DNA of 64,000 nt from Manduca sexta (lineage: Eukaryota; Arthropoda; Insecta; Lepidoptera; Sphingidae): contig NC_051129.1 of assembly GCF_014839805.1 (NCBI RefSeq), positions 5,088,920 to 5,152,919 on the forward strand. Reading direction: 5' to 3'. A model generated the notes under the pieces. The model saw nothing but the letters and a program-made list of their open reading frames with translations. It did not search any database and had not been told where the DNA came from. The position numbers were made by a program, and so were the translations under genes. Position 1 is the stretch's first letter, and every line of letters begins with the position of its first letter. Below, piece by piece: positions 12,301-23,770 of the stretch.

Positions 12301-15300
12301 AAATTTACATGAGTTGTTTATGATATCTGTGCACGTGATTCGATCAAAGTCATGCCTTTTACATATAATTAGAATTTGCTGAAACATCATGACTGAATGG
12401 AATGCATCATATTTTAAAATTACTCGGAATCAGTTATCTCTATTTTTTTTTCTAGTTTATATCTAAGTAATGGATAATGTGTGACATGTGCCTACGCGTA
12501 CAAACACAAAATATGGTTACCTACATAAGTTTTCTTCTAATCATAGTCCTAGGATTTCTGCCAGATTCCCGGTAAACCGTCCCACTGACTAAAAGAGGAT
12601 TTAGAAAAAAAAAGAGCGAGTAATGATGGGGATCATTAATCGCTCTTCATCGTAGGTCGAATTGTGAGACCCATGCGGGGCAAACAGCCAAAGTGTACTG
12701 CACTTCAATGTCAGCCCTCGGCGAATCAGGCACAGCAACTTCGCAAAACAATCGTGTCCCAACTCCCGAGACTGCCGTCCACTAAATCGAATATGCAAAA
12801 GCAAAATATGTATACGCCAAATAGGTTTATAATCGATGCACAAAATTAGCATGTTATAGACATCCTGACGCTCGCATTTCACCCTCAGGTTTTTAGAGCC
12901 TTTTAGCTGCTACATGTGTCCTTCTGTTTTGTGCGTCTCGGGACATTCAACCTAACCAAAATGTTAAGTACTTATACTAAATTGTTGCTGAATTCTTCGT
13001 CCGAAATCGGCCACAATTTCAAGTTTAAACAAATATGTCAAAGGTTGCGCAAATACAGTTTCGTTTTGTCAGCATACGTACTTATGTAGCGTACTTATCG
13101 AGAGAGCAATATGGTTACAATGAACAATGTCTAGCTCGTTTTTTTTTATGCATAATGATAGTAAATGGTACTCCCGGTTTACGATAACTACTTACACTTC
13201 CCTTTTTTGCATTTGTCATTATTCATCTCTCAATAAAATGCTAATTGTTAGCAATAATATCAACAATAATACGCCGTACCGGTGAAAACTTTCACTCTCC
13301 CGCGACATAGTGAATATAATATTGCCAAAATAATTTAATTAAAAATTTATTTCTTCCATTTGATTGTATATCTAAGGGAATTTTCAGTACAATAGATATA
13401 GTCGTTTTATAGATAACAGCCCACAAAACAAAGGCAAAAACATTACCTTTTTATAACAGTGTAGATAAACAGCAATTATTTACAAGAAAATCTAATTTAA
13501 ATTGGTTTTATTATGTAAACACGACTCGTGGTTTAGAAACACGTGCAATGCGTACCTTGGCCTTGTGCGAGGCAGCGTGGGTCGGCTTTGGCATAGGTTA
13601 GTCTGCCACTACGTTAAAAATATTTAAAGATTGTCCTAAATTATATTTATGTGTATTTTTTATTGTCACGATTTCAGTAGACACATGATTCATTCGTAGT
13701 ATTGTTTACAGACTAATAAGTATGTATACAATATGTATATTATTCCCAATTAAAGCAAAATGAAATTACTAGGTTTTAAAATAAATTGGTTGATTCAACG
13801 AATTGTATGAAGTCCCAACTACATTGGAATCTGAAGGTTGCATTTTATTATACATATATAATTATCATTATAGCTTTGAAGTGCAAAGAAAGCACGTCCC
13901 TGAACTAAATTAGAACTAGGTCAAATCGATCTAGACAGACCTTGTGGCGTCTGATTTCTAAACTACGAGAATACGCGTAGGAGAAACGACATTTAAAAGT
14001 TTTAAAAAGAATGTCTTTCATCCATGTCATCTCTCATCAGTAATTGAGGAAACAATGCAGAAATATTTATCAGAATTCATGTGAGGATAGTTAATAACTA
14101 CAATAAACTGTAAAATCATTCATTGGAATTTACGTGAGCGAGAATTGTAAATAATTACAGTTATGAGAAATCTTAATTTACATTTTCCTGGTACGAATTT
14201 CTTATTTTATTTATGTAGTTTGCTCAGAAAAATATTGCGTCATAAATTATTAATATTACTTATGATGGGTTTGTAGTCTCGTGTTCGTATGAATTAAACT
14301 ATACCTAGATAGGTAAGTGAGAAATAGCTAGTAAAAGACAAGTACAGACGTACCAGCTCTGAATGCGCGGTTTTTAAGAACGCGAGCTTACTCGGCTCAA
14401 CATTGGCAACACAGGACAGACTCTCTCGTATTGTTTGGTCATATTATATTATGAGAAACTAAAAACAAAGAAGTAATCGGAGAAAAAATAGTTAACCAAA
14501 ACAAAGAGTTTATCACATGATCTAACTTTAACTTATTTTATAAATGCGGTAGTTTGCGTACCAAATGATAAGCTTCAATGACGTCCAAACGTAGAACGAT
14601 AATGTCTACCCCATGTCTACTAATCATACAATTCGATATATTCTTTAAATTATGTGATAATAAATATTATGTATTCATTTCAGAATTACGACATTACACA
14701 GATGTAACGCAAATTAACCGGATATGTCATAATTATTCATACAATTAACTCCTTGGCAAAATGTTATCATAGTCACTTATAATGTGACACTATCCACTTT
14801 CAAATGAAAGTGCTACGTCATTTTATTTGAATAAATATGAATTGCGCCATAATTTCCGAACCATAATATCAAAACGGGTACATAAATAAGCAAGTCATGA
14901 TCGATAATCTCACTCGTGTAATTGTATATCTAGTTTAATTATTCATTTAAGTGTTTATCCCATAGTAAAACGGAGTTAACTATAATTATCATAACAATGC
15001 CGGTATAATTACTATGTAAGTCAATGCTGTGAATAAAGCATCTAATAAAGAGATTATTCACAGGGATTTAGAAAAGGTTAAATTCGCAATATCCATATCG
15101 TAAATCGACGCATGCGTCGATTATTACTACAATTTAAATGTAAATAATGAAGAGAATACCTACTATTTACGTACCTTTTACTAAAGCAATCACAATTGTG
15201 ACTCAAGAGCCAAGATTTTACGAAAATTGGAGGAAAGTGTTTACATTTTTCCTTAACCTTACGAGCTGTATCTCTAAATATATAATCCATAGCATAGATG

Positions 15301-18300
15301 ATACAAAATCGGCAACCAAATATAAAAAGTTTTTCTTGCGCCTTTATTTATATATTACATATTTTTTTCATTTTTATGTTAATACGATATCAAAGTTATA
15401 AAAGATGAGTATTGTCAGTGTGTCAAAATAAGTATGACAAAAACTATTGATATTAGCAAAAAAAAGTAAGATGATAATTATGATGTAGATTGGAATCTAT
15501 TTTTTAGGCATACTTGGAATGTATGTATGTAATTATTTTTAAGTACTTGTTACATTCTATTTACCTACGACCGTTCCATTATCCACATTTTTTGTGATTC
15601 AGCAGTGAGATAAACGAAAATGAGTACTTAAACAATTCCAGACAATTTAAATAAACTCGTGTCTTTCTTGGTAAGCAGGTAGAAAAAAAAAATTATAAAT
15701 GAGCACTCTAAATGATGGTAAGCAAAAACATAAAGAACTCACCAGAATAAAACTATTTTCGATACATCAAATAAATATTAAAGTGTGTATATTTTTAAAT
15801 GCTTTTAAAAATATTGGAAAAACTCACATGCTTCTATAATGTGGGTTTTTGGTAGTGCCACCAGCGTAGCCGACGCGAGTTCGAATGACCCCAAGGGTCG
15901 CGCCGAACAGCGAGTCGTTCGACCAGAAACATCCCATGCCGAACGTTGCTTTTTTCGTAGGTATGTCCACATCGTGAAGAAGGGCCGCCGCCTGAAATAT
16001 TATTGTTGAAAGTTTAGTTAAACCAGAGGAGTGATATCGAAATGTATGCTACTTAGACAATGTGTTGTATCCAATTAATTAAAATTGCGAAATAGTTGCA
16101 ACTACACTTCAAAGAAAATAGACCAAAAATATATATTTAATTATGTTAACAAAATAAAATGAGCGCTATCCTATTATTATATATATTATTATAATCATCC
16201 TATTATTATACGTAGATATTATCATTTAAATAAATCGCGTCCCCGAATCTCTATTTTTATATTTTAATGATTCGTTAACAAGCTATATTTATTTAATATA
16301 TATTTCAAGGGCAGTCGTTACTAAATTCTGATTCTTTGCTGGAGACTCATTTTGAAAAAGCGTCTCTGCTCTATCATGGGTTTACGTCTTACCATCTTAA
16401 CCACGTAAAAATAACATAATGCTGTACCAACTGTTGAGATGATTTATATAGATGCCAACATGAGGCATGACCAATAAATAGTTCAATGATTTTGCAAAAT
16501 TCAACCATTAAAATAATAACAGTTCAACGCATGGTTTACCTGCAAGACAGGTTATCCTTATAAAAATACCTAAGTACTTATGAAGTTATTTATAATACAC
16601 ATAAAACAGGGGATATTAATTAAAACAAACTTGATAAATAAAGATGAATAAGATGAACAAGACAAAGAACAAACAGATACGAAGTACAGACTAATTCCTT
16701 GTGTTATCATAGTCCAAAAGGTCACACCACACAATGATGATCCTTCAAAAATGGAAGATTAACTGCGCCATAGCTGATATCAGACCTCTAGGTTAAGATG
16801 CATTTACTGCGAAATTATTTAAAATTTTATTGTTAAGTACTTTTAGTTTTAAGGTATATGGTGCTCTAAAGGATTCTAGGGCCCTATGTTCTAGGCCCCT
16901 AAAACTTAAATTCTATATTACTATTTTTTATAATATACAATAATTATTAAAAAATATTTCGTATAAAGTATAAATAATAATTTAAGTCTTTCCTTCTTTG
17001 TATTGTCGATGGCAGTTTTATTTATCGCAATTTGTTTTATAATTATTAGTTTATATATTTTTTTTATGTCTTGTTATACATACTATAGGTAATATTTACT
17101 CTGAGCCGGTAAATGGAACTTTTATATTTACTTTGACAAGCAAATACTTATTCAATATTCTTTGCAAATGGGAAATCCACTTCAAATTAAATATAAAATT
17201 GTGGTAAACGTGATTTTTCCAATTTCATAATGATAACAACCTATTATAAGTGCATGTTGACTAAATGGAAACAACAAAAATAATCAAAATGTTTGTCTTT
17301 TTATTTATATCTCTATAAAGATTTTAGAACTTCACGTGCAAAATTAAAAGAAACCTTTAAAAAGTATAAGTCTGGTAAACAAACTAATAAGTCACCTAAA
17401 GCTGAATGATCACCAACGACATAAACATCCAAACCAAAAGTGCTGTGCGTGTCCATTATCGACCTTACAATCTTAGACTACCTGACTTTGATGTATGTTC
17501 TAGTGGCCTATTAGTATTCCCAACGCATTCACAATAGAGGCTGTACCAATGACTTCGGGCACAGTTCTATTTCAGGCATACGAAATCGCTGACATCCCTA
17601 TTAAAGACGTCCATTAGAACACGTGATTTCAAAGTCACAGATTCAATGAGACCGATGAAATAAATTTTTCGCCAATTACCAATTTTAGGTTGTTGACATG
17701 GTTACCTTGTTGGTTCAAGAGTTCGTGCATGAATAGTAATTGCACCAAAAAGGATAGCATTTTATTTAGGTACTAGATCATTTTCTTAGAACTTATCTAT
17801 AGTTTCGATAAGTGACGAAATTAAAGTCAACAATGAACAGAAGAGATATCCAAATCTGCAACTGAGACTCAAAACACTGTTGTGAACAGAGAATGATTAT
17901 AATAATCGAAATATTATACTCATATAGTAGGAACCTAAGTATTTATATTTTTATCAATATTGCTAAAATGATACCGTAAAATTAGTTTCCGCAATACCTA
18001 ATTAGTTTTTACTATGTAAACGTTTTCTTGCGGTTTAGTAAATCATTATGTATGTAATAATTAAGCAATCAAAATAAAGACCTTGTCGTGCTATGACGTA
18101 TTGTGCGTTGAAGAACATTCCTTGCGTATTTTACTTGTTATAATAGTAAATATAATATAATAATAAGGTAGTTAAAGTAGCAAACTATTAAATAATACTA
18201 AAAAAACATTAACGACTAGTTCCGATCGTATTCTCTATGTAATTACTTATAGTTATGTCTTAAACAGTTTTTATTGTGATGAATAATGAGTTAATGACGA

Positions 18301-19056
18301 CCGCAAAGTATCGATCGATATACCGTTAACCCCACGATCAGGCGATGGCGGCAAAAAGGAACCAGTTTTTTCATAATAATAACGAGGGAGTAAAAGTTCA
18401 TTGTTCCTTTTCTGCCACAAACCAAATTAAGTCACAACAATTACTTTAATGCAGATATAATTAAAATATAAACAAAACTGCGCGATAAATCATAATAATA
18501 GATATATAATCAATGGTTTAATATTATAGCGAATTTATTATAATTTGTAAATAAAAGTTATATTTAGTGGTACCCACTAAAAATAAATGCAATTATATTA
18601 TCATGACCTTGGCCCGGTTACCGTGGATGCCAAAATAGATTAGATACAGCAGGTGCATGGATCCCACGTGGTTAATAAATAAAATATATTCTTATTTCTT
18701 GTAGTAGTATTCTTGTATTAGCTTAACTTGAACAATTATACAACCGTCTAAAGGTATTATTTGTCATGTACGACCCAAAAATACATACAAACAAATATTT
18801 ATATCGGTAAATATAAATAAAATACTGGGTCTAAACGAAATAATAATTCCACTTTTGTAAAGTTTTAAAAAGTAAGTATTTAAAGTTAACACAAATATTC
18901 ACACGTAGACTGAGATTGCGTCAGATAAAATTCACATCACTAATATTATTTAATTTAAATAATTATTGAAATATTATTGATGATGATGTGATTTTACACT
19001 TTGACATTTCAGTATTCAAATAAGAAAAAAAAACTTACGTTCACTGGTGGTTTCAT
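6152..19056 (-). CDS. MsrA: Peptide-methionine (S)-S-oxide reductase A, five coding exons
   Basis: Reduces methionine-S-sulfoxide in proteins and as free amino acid, using thioredoxin-type electrons; part of oxidative-damage repair, probably cytosolic since no targeting peptide is visible. Coding exons read on the minus strand: 19056-19039, 15991-15828, 11957-11837, 10190-10054 and 6386-6152. All introns have GT/AG ends and phases agree, giving 224 residues, near the family's usual length. The catalytic motif GCFW is at residues 26-29 (nucleophile Cys27), followed by GYAGG, GDHTEVIEIDYDP and AEDYHQKYRLQ (145-155). Cys128, Cys161 and the terminal Cys224 are candidate resolving cysteines. The sequence NHEYGLTTKLKRQY replaces the GTQYRS-type segment of vertebrate MsrA, which I recall as typical of the insect Eip71CD form. 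The start ATG at 19056 is inferred from the six-residue first exon joining in frame. Confidence 0.93.
6909..7654 (+). mobile_element. Non-autonomous Helitron
   Basis: Starts TCTATATATATAAAAATC and ends with the hairpin CGCGGGCGAAGCCGCG followed by CTAG, inserted between A (6908) and T (7655) with no target duplication. These are the hallmarks of lepidopteran Helitrons. 746 bp, no Rep/helicase. In MsrA intron 4. Confidence 0.88.
7989..8330 (-). mobile_element. tRNA-derived SINE, family A
   Basis: Full-length but diverged copy in MsrA intron 4. Target duplication GAAATTAATA at 7979-7988 and 8331-8340. Confidence 0.88.
8670..8895. repeat. Dispersed repeat fragment, unidentified family
   Basis: GC-richer block (GCCCGACGAGAGATGACC, CTGTTGGAACCGGATATACA) unlike its AT-rich intron; resembles fragments common in moth genomes. 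Its 70-codon frame shows no protein family. Confidence 0.45.
9740..9836 (-). mobile_element. SINE family B fragment
   Basis: Middle part only: CCCATGATATGTTAAGGGG and GAGCCTATCGCCATATTGGG. MsrA intron 4. Confidence 0.65.
10054..10190 (-). CDS. MsrA: MsrA coding exon 4
   Basis: Encodes YQSMILYHDEEQRQAAEAS through PAGPFYPAE. Acceptor TTCCAG, donor GTAAG. The Asp of AEDYHQ is split GA/C across the intron, as expected if the join is correct. Confidence 0.95.
10556..10811 (-). mobile_element. tRNA-derived SINE, family B
   Basis: Minus-strand head GCCTCGGTGACGTAGTTGT and B box GGTTCGAATCCCGGG, followed by the body up to the CCCCGAAGGGG/ATGCG end. Target duplication CTAATAT at 10549-10555 and 10812-10818. 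In MsrA intron 3. Confidence 0.85.
10884..10990 (+). mobile_element. 3' tail of a non-LTR retrotransposon
   Basis: AAGTCGCTGGATGCGGGCC, ATGTTCAGCAGTGGAGATC and a (GAT)n end form the recognisable 3' end of moth LINEs. 5'-truncated. MsrA intron 3. Confidence 0.6.
11837..11957 (-). CDS. MsrA: MsrA coding exon 3
   Basis: Encodes GDHTEVIEIDYDP, the substrate-pocket region, and WANHEYGLTTKLKRQ. Acceptor TTTCAG, donor GTAAAT. Phase 2 in, phase 0 out, matching both neighbours. Confidence 0.95.
11958..15827 (-). other. MsrA: MsrA intron 2
   Basis: AT-rich. A GC-richer block at 12600-12960 is of unknown origin (short frames on both strands without homology). A 20-bp perfect palindrome lies at 15103-15122 and a 10-bp-arm hairpin at 15026-15061. 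No repeat family is assigned. Confidence 0.6.
15828..15991 (-). CDS. MsrA: MsrA coding exon 2 (catalytic cysteine)
   Basis: Encodes residues 7-60 plus two bases. It carries TFGMGCFWSNDSLFG, the nucleophilic-cysteine motif, and the GYAGGTTKNPHYRS segment. The acceptor is TTTCAG before GCGGCGGCC and the donor is GTGAGT at 15822-15827. The split Ile codon (AT/T) is completed by the next exon. Confidence 0.95.
15992..19038 (-). other. MsrA: MsrA intron 1
   Basis: 3 kb of AT-rich sequence. I see no gene, SINE or clear mobile element. Confidence 0.6.
19039..19056 (-). CDS. MsrA: MsrA coding exon 1 (start codon, 6 residues)
   Basis: ATG followed by five codons encodes MKPPVN, directly followed by a strong donor GTAAGT (ACTTAC on the plus strand at 19033-19038). 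It joins in phase 0 to the exon beginning AAALLHDVDIP. The upstream 5' UTR is not resolved. The exon is tiny, so the start is less certain than the rest of the gene. Confidence 0.75.
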
Positions 19057-19194
19057 TGTACAAAATTGTCTAATTAATCTCAGCATGCACAAGACTGAAG
19101 CGGTTACAGGTTGTTTGATTTCGACAATTTATTTGAGGTCTTTCAAGGAATGTTAAACGATTTTAAAAAATGTCCAATATGATTACGCGTGATA

Positions 19195-19575
19195 TAGATC
19201 GCTGGCGTGTGTCGAGTGAAGCCGCAACGCGTCGACGTATCGTGGCCGTCCGGCGAACACTGCCGCAGTAGAAGTTGGCAGACAACACCGCGCTACGATG
19301 TGCCACACACTGTTTTCCAACAATATACAGTGTCATATATCGTAAAATAAATAAAAAAATAAAATTAAATAAAAAGTTTACTATTCTTAATCTCCTTCAT
19401 AAACTCTCCTTTAGCCGAGTAAAAAAAAGTGTAAAATACATTACCTGCCATTCTAAGTCTGATTACATATCCTTGTGTGAACATTATTCGCGACACACAG
19501 CGCGATGAAGTCGTGACGTAACCTTGCCCGCGACGGGGGCCGCGCGCCGTCTCAAGCGTCGTTCACGGCTTGCCC
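19195..19575 (-). promoter_or_regulatory. GC-rich island, likely MsrA promoter and 5' UTR
   Basis: CpG-dense sequence (clusters at 19200-19265 and 19510-19575) just upstream of the MsrA start. It contains a CRE/ATF-like TGACGTAA at 19514-19521. No TATA box at a convincing distance. Position and composition suggest a housekeeping-type promoter; the transcription start is not resolved. Confidence 0.45.
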
Positions 19576-20194
19576 GAGGCATGACAAATCGATAAGATAA
19601 TAAATAATTCTAACAAAAGTTCCGAATTAACAGTGTTATCGTTATCGGATAATTTTTTCAATGGCATAACTTAAATCTACGGCTTTTTTGGTTATAGAGG
19701 CTCGAAGGACCAAATGTTTTACACCACGGTATACAAGTTTGTAAAAATAAGTATATATTTCACGACAAATTAGCTATCAATTGTATAAAGAAAAAATGTA
19801 TTTAATACCCTGCAAGTCTACGACCACTAAGGTAACTTATTAAATTTGCCGGTTGAAAACAAAATGTTCCTTAATTCTTTTAGAGTCTAAGTTTTGTTAA
19901 AGTACGTAGACGGTAATAGCTTCATATTTTAATACAAACGTTTCTACAATTAGGTAATCCAAAATATGATGGCCTGCATAACGCAATGACCAACCAGCTG
20001 GCTGCAAAACGATAGGCCGCAAGTTCAGTCCCCGTGCTGACAAAAAGTTTGTTACCTTGAAAATATATTTTTATGAGAGAAAGTCCCGAGTCTTTTGTCA
20101 GAAAACATACCGTGGATTCCTTTCTAGAAATATTATAAGGCCATGAAATTATTACTTACTACTCTCCCTCCATGTATTATGGTATTGTGTATGA

Positions 20195-20328
20195 CAGAGA
20201 TGTGAAAAATAGTTTTAAGTAAAACTATTTAAATACTAAATGCAAAATACGTAATTTGGAAATAGGTATTTTGCATTTTGTATTTGTATTTAAAATACAT
20301 ACACTACTTTAAATAATTCACATCTCTG
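20195..20328. mobile_element. hAT-like MITE
   Basis: 134 bp with perfect 12-bp terminal inverted repeats CAGAGATGTGAA/TTCACATCTCTG and an internally self-complementary AT-rich body (TGCAAAATAC/GTATTTTGCA). CAGAG termini are typical of hAT. No clear 8-bp duplication. Confidence 0.7.
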
Positions 20329-21157
20329 GATACACCAGAACTATTTTTTCTACCGCAAGCCCCTATCCTACTCAAATGTGAGATCTTTTCAACACACTTT
20401 TGATGTAGAGGTGTTTAAACTTTTTACCTTCGAATGCTGTTTGATCTCAATCACTTTCGAAGGATCCATATCCTAGGAAGATATGCTAAAAAAGCATTCA
20501 AATTGTAAACTACGGAGTGTTATGCAGACCTTGTAATGGTTAGGATGATATAACACAAAGAAATAAAACCCAACAATGATTTAAACAAACGGTTTATTTA
20601 TATTTTTACACTTTATGTAAAATAGATTTTGGACTACCATTCAAAATTGTAGACATTAAAACGAAAATCTATCCACATATATACTATACAAACAACAGAA
20701 TATACAACCTGGAAAAGCTTGCATTGAAATTAACGCGATATAATTTAAAATAAGTTAATAATAACTATTGTCGACATTTGAACAGTGGCATCGAATAAGT
20801 ACTCGGTCATCGACATATACACGTATAGTAACATAAGTAACGGACAACTTAATAAATGGTCTAACACAGCAGTACATTGGCCTTCGATGCTAAGACGAAA
20901 TGTCTTGTAAATTATCCAAATCTCACGGTTACCTAGGTCGATGGCCTTTATTTTGACTTCGTATTTGTTTCAGAGTAATTTTATAAAGGCACAGAAAATT
21001 ACATCAGAAACGTGTCTACTCGTGCAAACTACGCAAGTCTTGTGACGACTAGGTTGAGGGACACTTATTGCTCGATACTAGGTCGCCACGACGCGCATTG
21101 CTTCTAATCTCGTTAAGGCGGCCGTAATCACACCTTTATATTTATGTGGTATATATA

Positions 21158-21487
21158 TAATAATAATAATATCAGCCCTGTATTATATACTTGCCCACTG
21201 CTGAGCACGGGCCTCCTCTACTACTGAGAGGGATTAGGCCTTAGTCCACCACGCTGGCCTAGTGCGGATTCGTAGACTTCACACACCTTCGAAATTCCTA
21301 TAGAGAACTTCTCGGATGTCCAGGTTTCCTCACGATGTTTTCCTTCACCGTTAAAGCGAACGATAAATTCACAAAGAATACACACATGATTTTTTAGAAA
21401 AGTCAGAGGTGTGTTGCCCTTGGGATTTGAACCTGCGGACATTCGTCTTGGCAGACCGTTCCACATCCAACTAGGCTATCGCTGCTT
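21158..21487 (-). mobile_element. tRNA-derived SINE, family A
   Basis: Full copy with (ATT)n tail. Perfect 13-bp target duplication TGTGGTATATATA at 21145-21157 and 21488-21500. Lies in the putative PPP1R16 3' UTR, in the same orientation as the transcript. Confidence 0.9.
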
Positions 21488-23394
21488 TGTGGTATATATA
21501 ACTATTATATTTTGTTATAGTACATATATCGATTTTATTCATCAAATTGATTCATCATTATATACTATGTAAATTGGAACTGTACAATAAATACATCAGT
21601 AGTTTAAGGATTAGGTTTTTCAATTTGCAAAAAAGGTAAAAAATATTTTTTTCGTCGACTGAGTTTTCAGTGTAATGTACTTATAAGGAACTTAGAATTT
21701 TCTTTGTCATCTAGCTAAGTATGTTTTTATTACTCTGTTTTGAGGTATTGCGCTGTAAATCTGGTACCAGGTGATAAATATTCATCAATTATTGTAACAT
21801 CCGCAGACAGAAATATCACTTCTATCTGTGTTATAGTTTAATTTTGTTAGATAAGTTAAATTTCAACATCCACAAAAGTATATGTTGTAATCACAGACAA
21901 TACGATGATAGAAATATTACAGAAAACTTCGTGCTATATCATTGCTTGTATCTAGACAACGAAAGTTACTTTAAAAGTTAACAAACTCATTTCGTATTAC
22001 TATTTTTTTTTAAATTACCCTACATTTGTTACCTGGCAAGGGCCGGCTTACACAAAAAAACCGTACTTTTGGTTGAGCGCTTAAGGCGATCGCAACCTTT
22101 AATATTAAAATTGTATTATCTTCACACGAAGGAAAATTTTTGCATTAATTGCTATCCATAAAATTTTGCTGTTTTTCATTTTTTTCAAACCGCGGTTGAA
22201 CAGCATGTAGTTTATAAAAACACCTTTTTTTCATCTTTACGCTACAATGTACTGCTGTATCGAGAAACCATTATTTATAAAATCAACGGTTTATACACTA
22301 TTTATAACAGCGTATTTGTTTTAAATTATCATTTAATCTGCTGCAATGGTATTAATATAGCTGCATTAATAATAGACATTCGCTAATTAACACAGTAATG
22401 TTAACCTTAAGAACAACAAAACATCAAGATACAATATATATTATTAGGTATATGTTTTACTAAGTCTCATGCGATTAAGGCAATAAATGGAAACATTAAA
22501 CGACTCTGTTACGTATTGAGGGGACCTTATTTAGTTCACTTAGGCACATTCTATTTTGGCGGGCCAACCAAGCTGGTCCTCATATAAATCGTGTCTATAA
22601 GTTATACAGGCTCTTACAAATCGCGTCTTAAAGTTATACCCTTACCATGTTATGCGACAATGAACATCAAAGAAAGTAATTCAAAATATTGCATAACTGA
22701 CAGATTCTTATTAGTTCAACGTCCTTCCAAACTTTGTATTGCATTAAGTTTATCTTTAATCAAATTCAAAATCGTTACCGGTTAGAAATTCCGACTTGAA
22801 CTGGCTTACCACATTATGGCTCAGCCTCTAGTTACTCCGGTAAGACGGATCTTCTAGCGAAAAAAAGGTTGACCCAAAATACCGCGGCGTGACATTCGCC
22901 ATTATAGGGCAAGACGAAAAATGGCAAGTACTCATACACTATATTTCTTTATTAAATTAACTCTTCTACAGAGTTGTACAAATTTCAAAAATATTTAAAT
23001 TCTACTTCAAAACATTTTACAATATGCACGACATATATATTTTGTAAATTATTTACAAACATGCGAAGGTGACGTCGAATCTACGCAATGAATGTAATAA
23101 ATACTTATTGTGACGTAACTCTTTTATTTCTTTATCGTAACGATCGACGTAACCGTGCGTACGGATATTAGTGATGTAGCGAATCCGATTCTCCGAATGT
23201 TAGCCACGGAGTTCGATGAAAAATATGAGACTGAAAACTATTATACACAGGCAATGTTGAAAATACTTCAGTTGGTATCTAAAAAAAAGATATAATACCA
23301 GACTTAAAAAACACGTAGATAAAACAAATAGTATTTTAGTCGATTGATGGAATAATAAAATCTAGATTATAACGAACAAAACTACGGGGCCGAC

Positions 23395-23770
23395 GTGTAC
23401 TACTACAAGTGCAAACACACAACTTTACAGGAGAGCGATTTAAACATTCTAATCTTTGTAAATTAAAAATTTATCATAGTTCAACAGAAATCTTAAAAAT
23501 TTTGAAATACTGTAACATTTCGAATATCGTCGTCGTAACAACTACGTATACTAGTACAATTGCAAACACACAACTTTACAGGAGAGAGTTTACACATTCC
23601 AATCTTTGTAAATTTGTCATAGTTAAACAGATATCTTTAAAATTTTGGAATGTTACAGTATTTCAAAATTTCAAATATTTCTGTTGAATTATGACAAATT
23701 TATAAAGTTTCGAATGTTTAAATCGTTCTCCTGTAAAGTTGTGTTTTTGCACTTATACTAGTGTACGTAG
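23395..23770. repeat. Composite direct and inverted repeat
   Basis: GCAAACACACAACTTTACAGG occurs directly at about 23411 and 23563. The sequence from about 23637 to 23757 is the inverted copy of 23413-23527 (CTCCTGTAAAGTTGTG at 23726). The result is a direct-direct-inverted arrangement that could fold into a ~115-bp stem. Family unknown. Confidence 0.75.

Noticed and set aside
12601..12882. 93- and 61-codon frames on opposite strands in MsrA intron 2
   Set aside because: No recognisable domain, no splice context; GC-richer block likely a repeat scrap.
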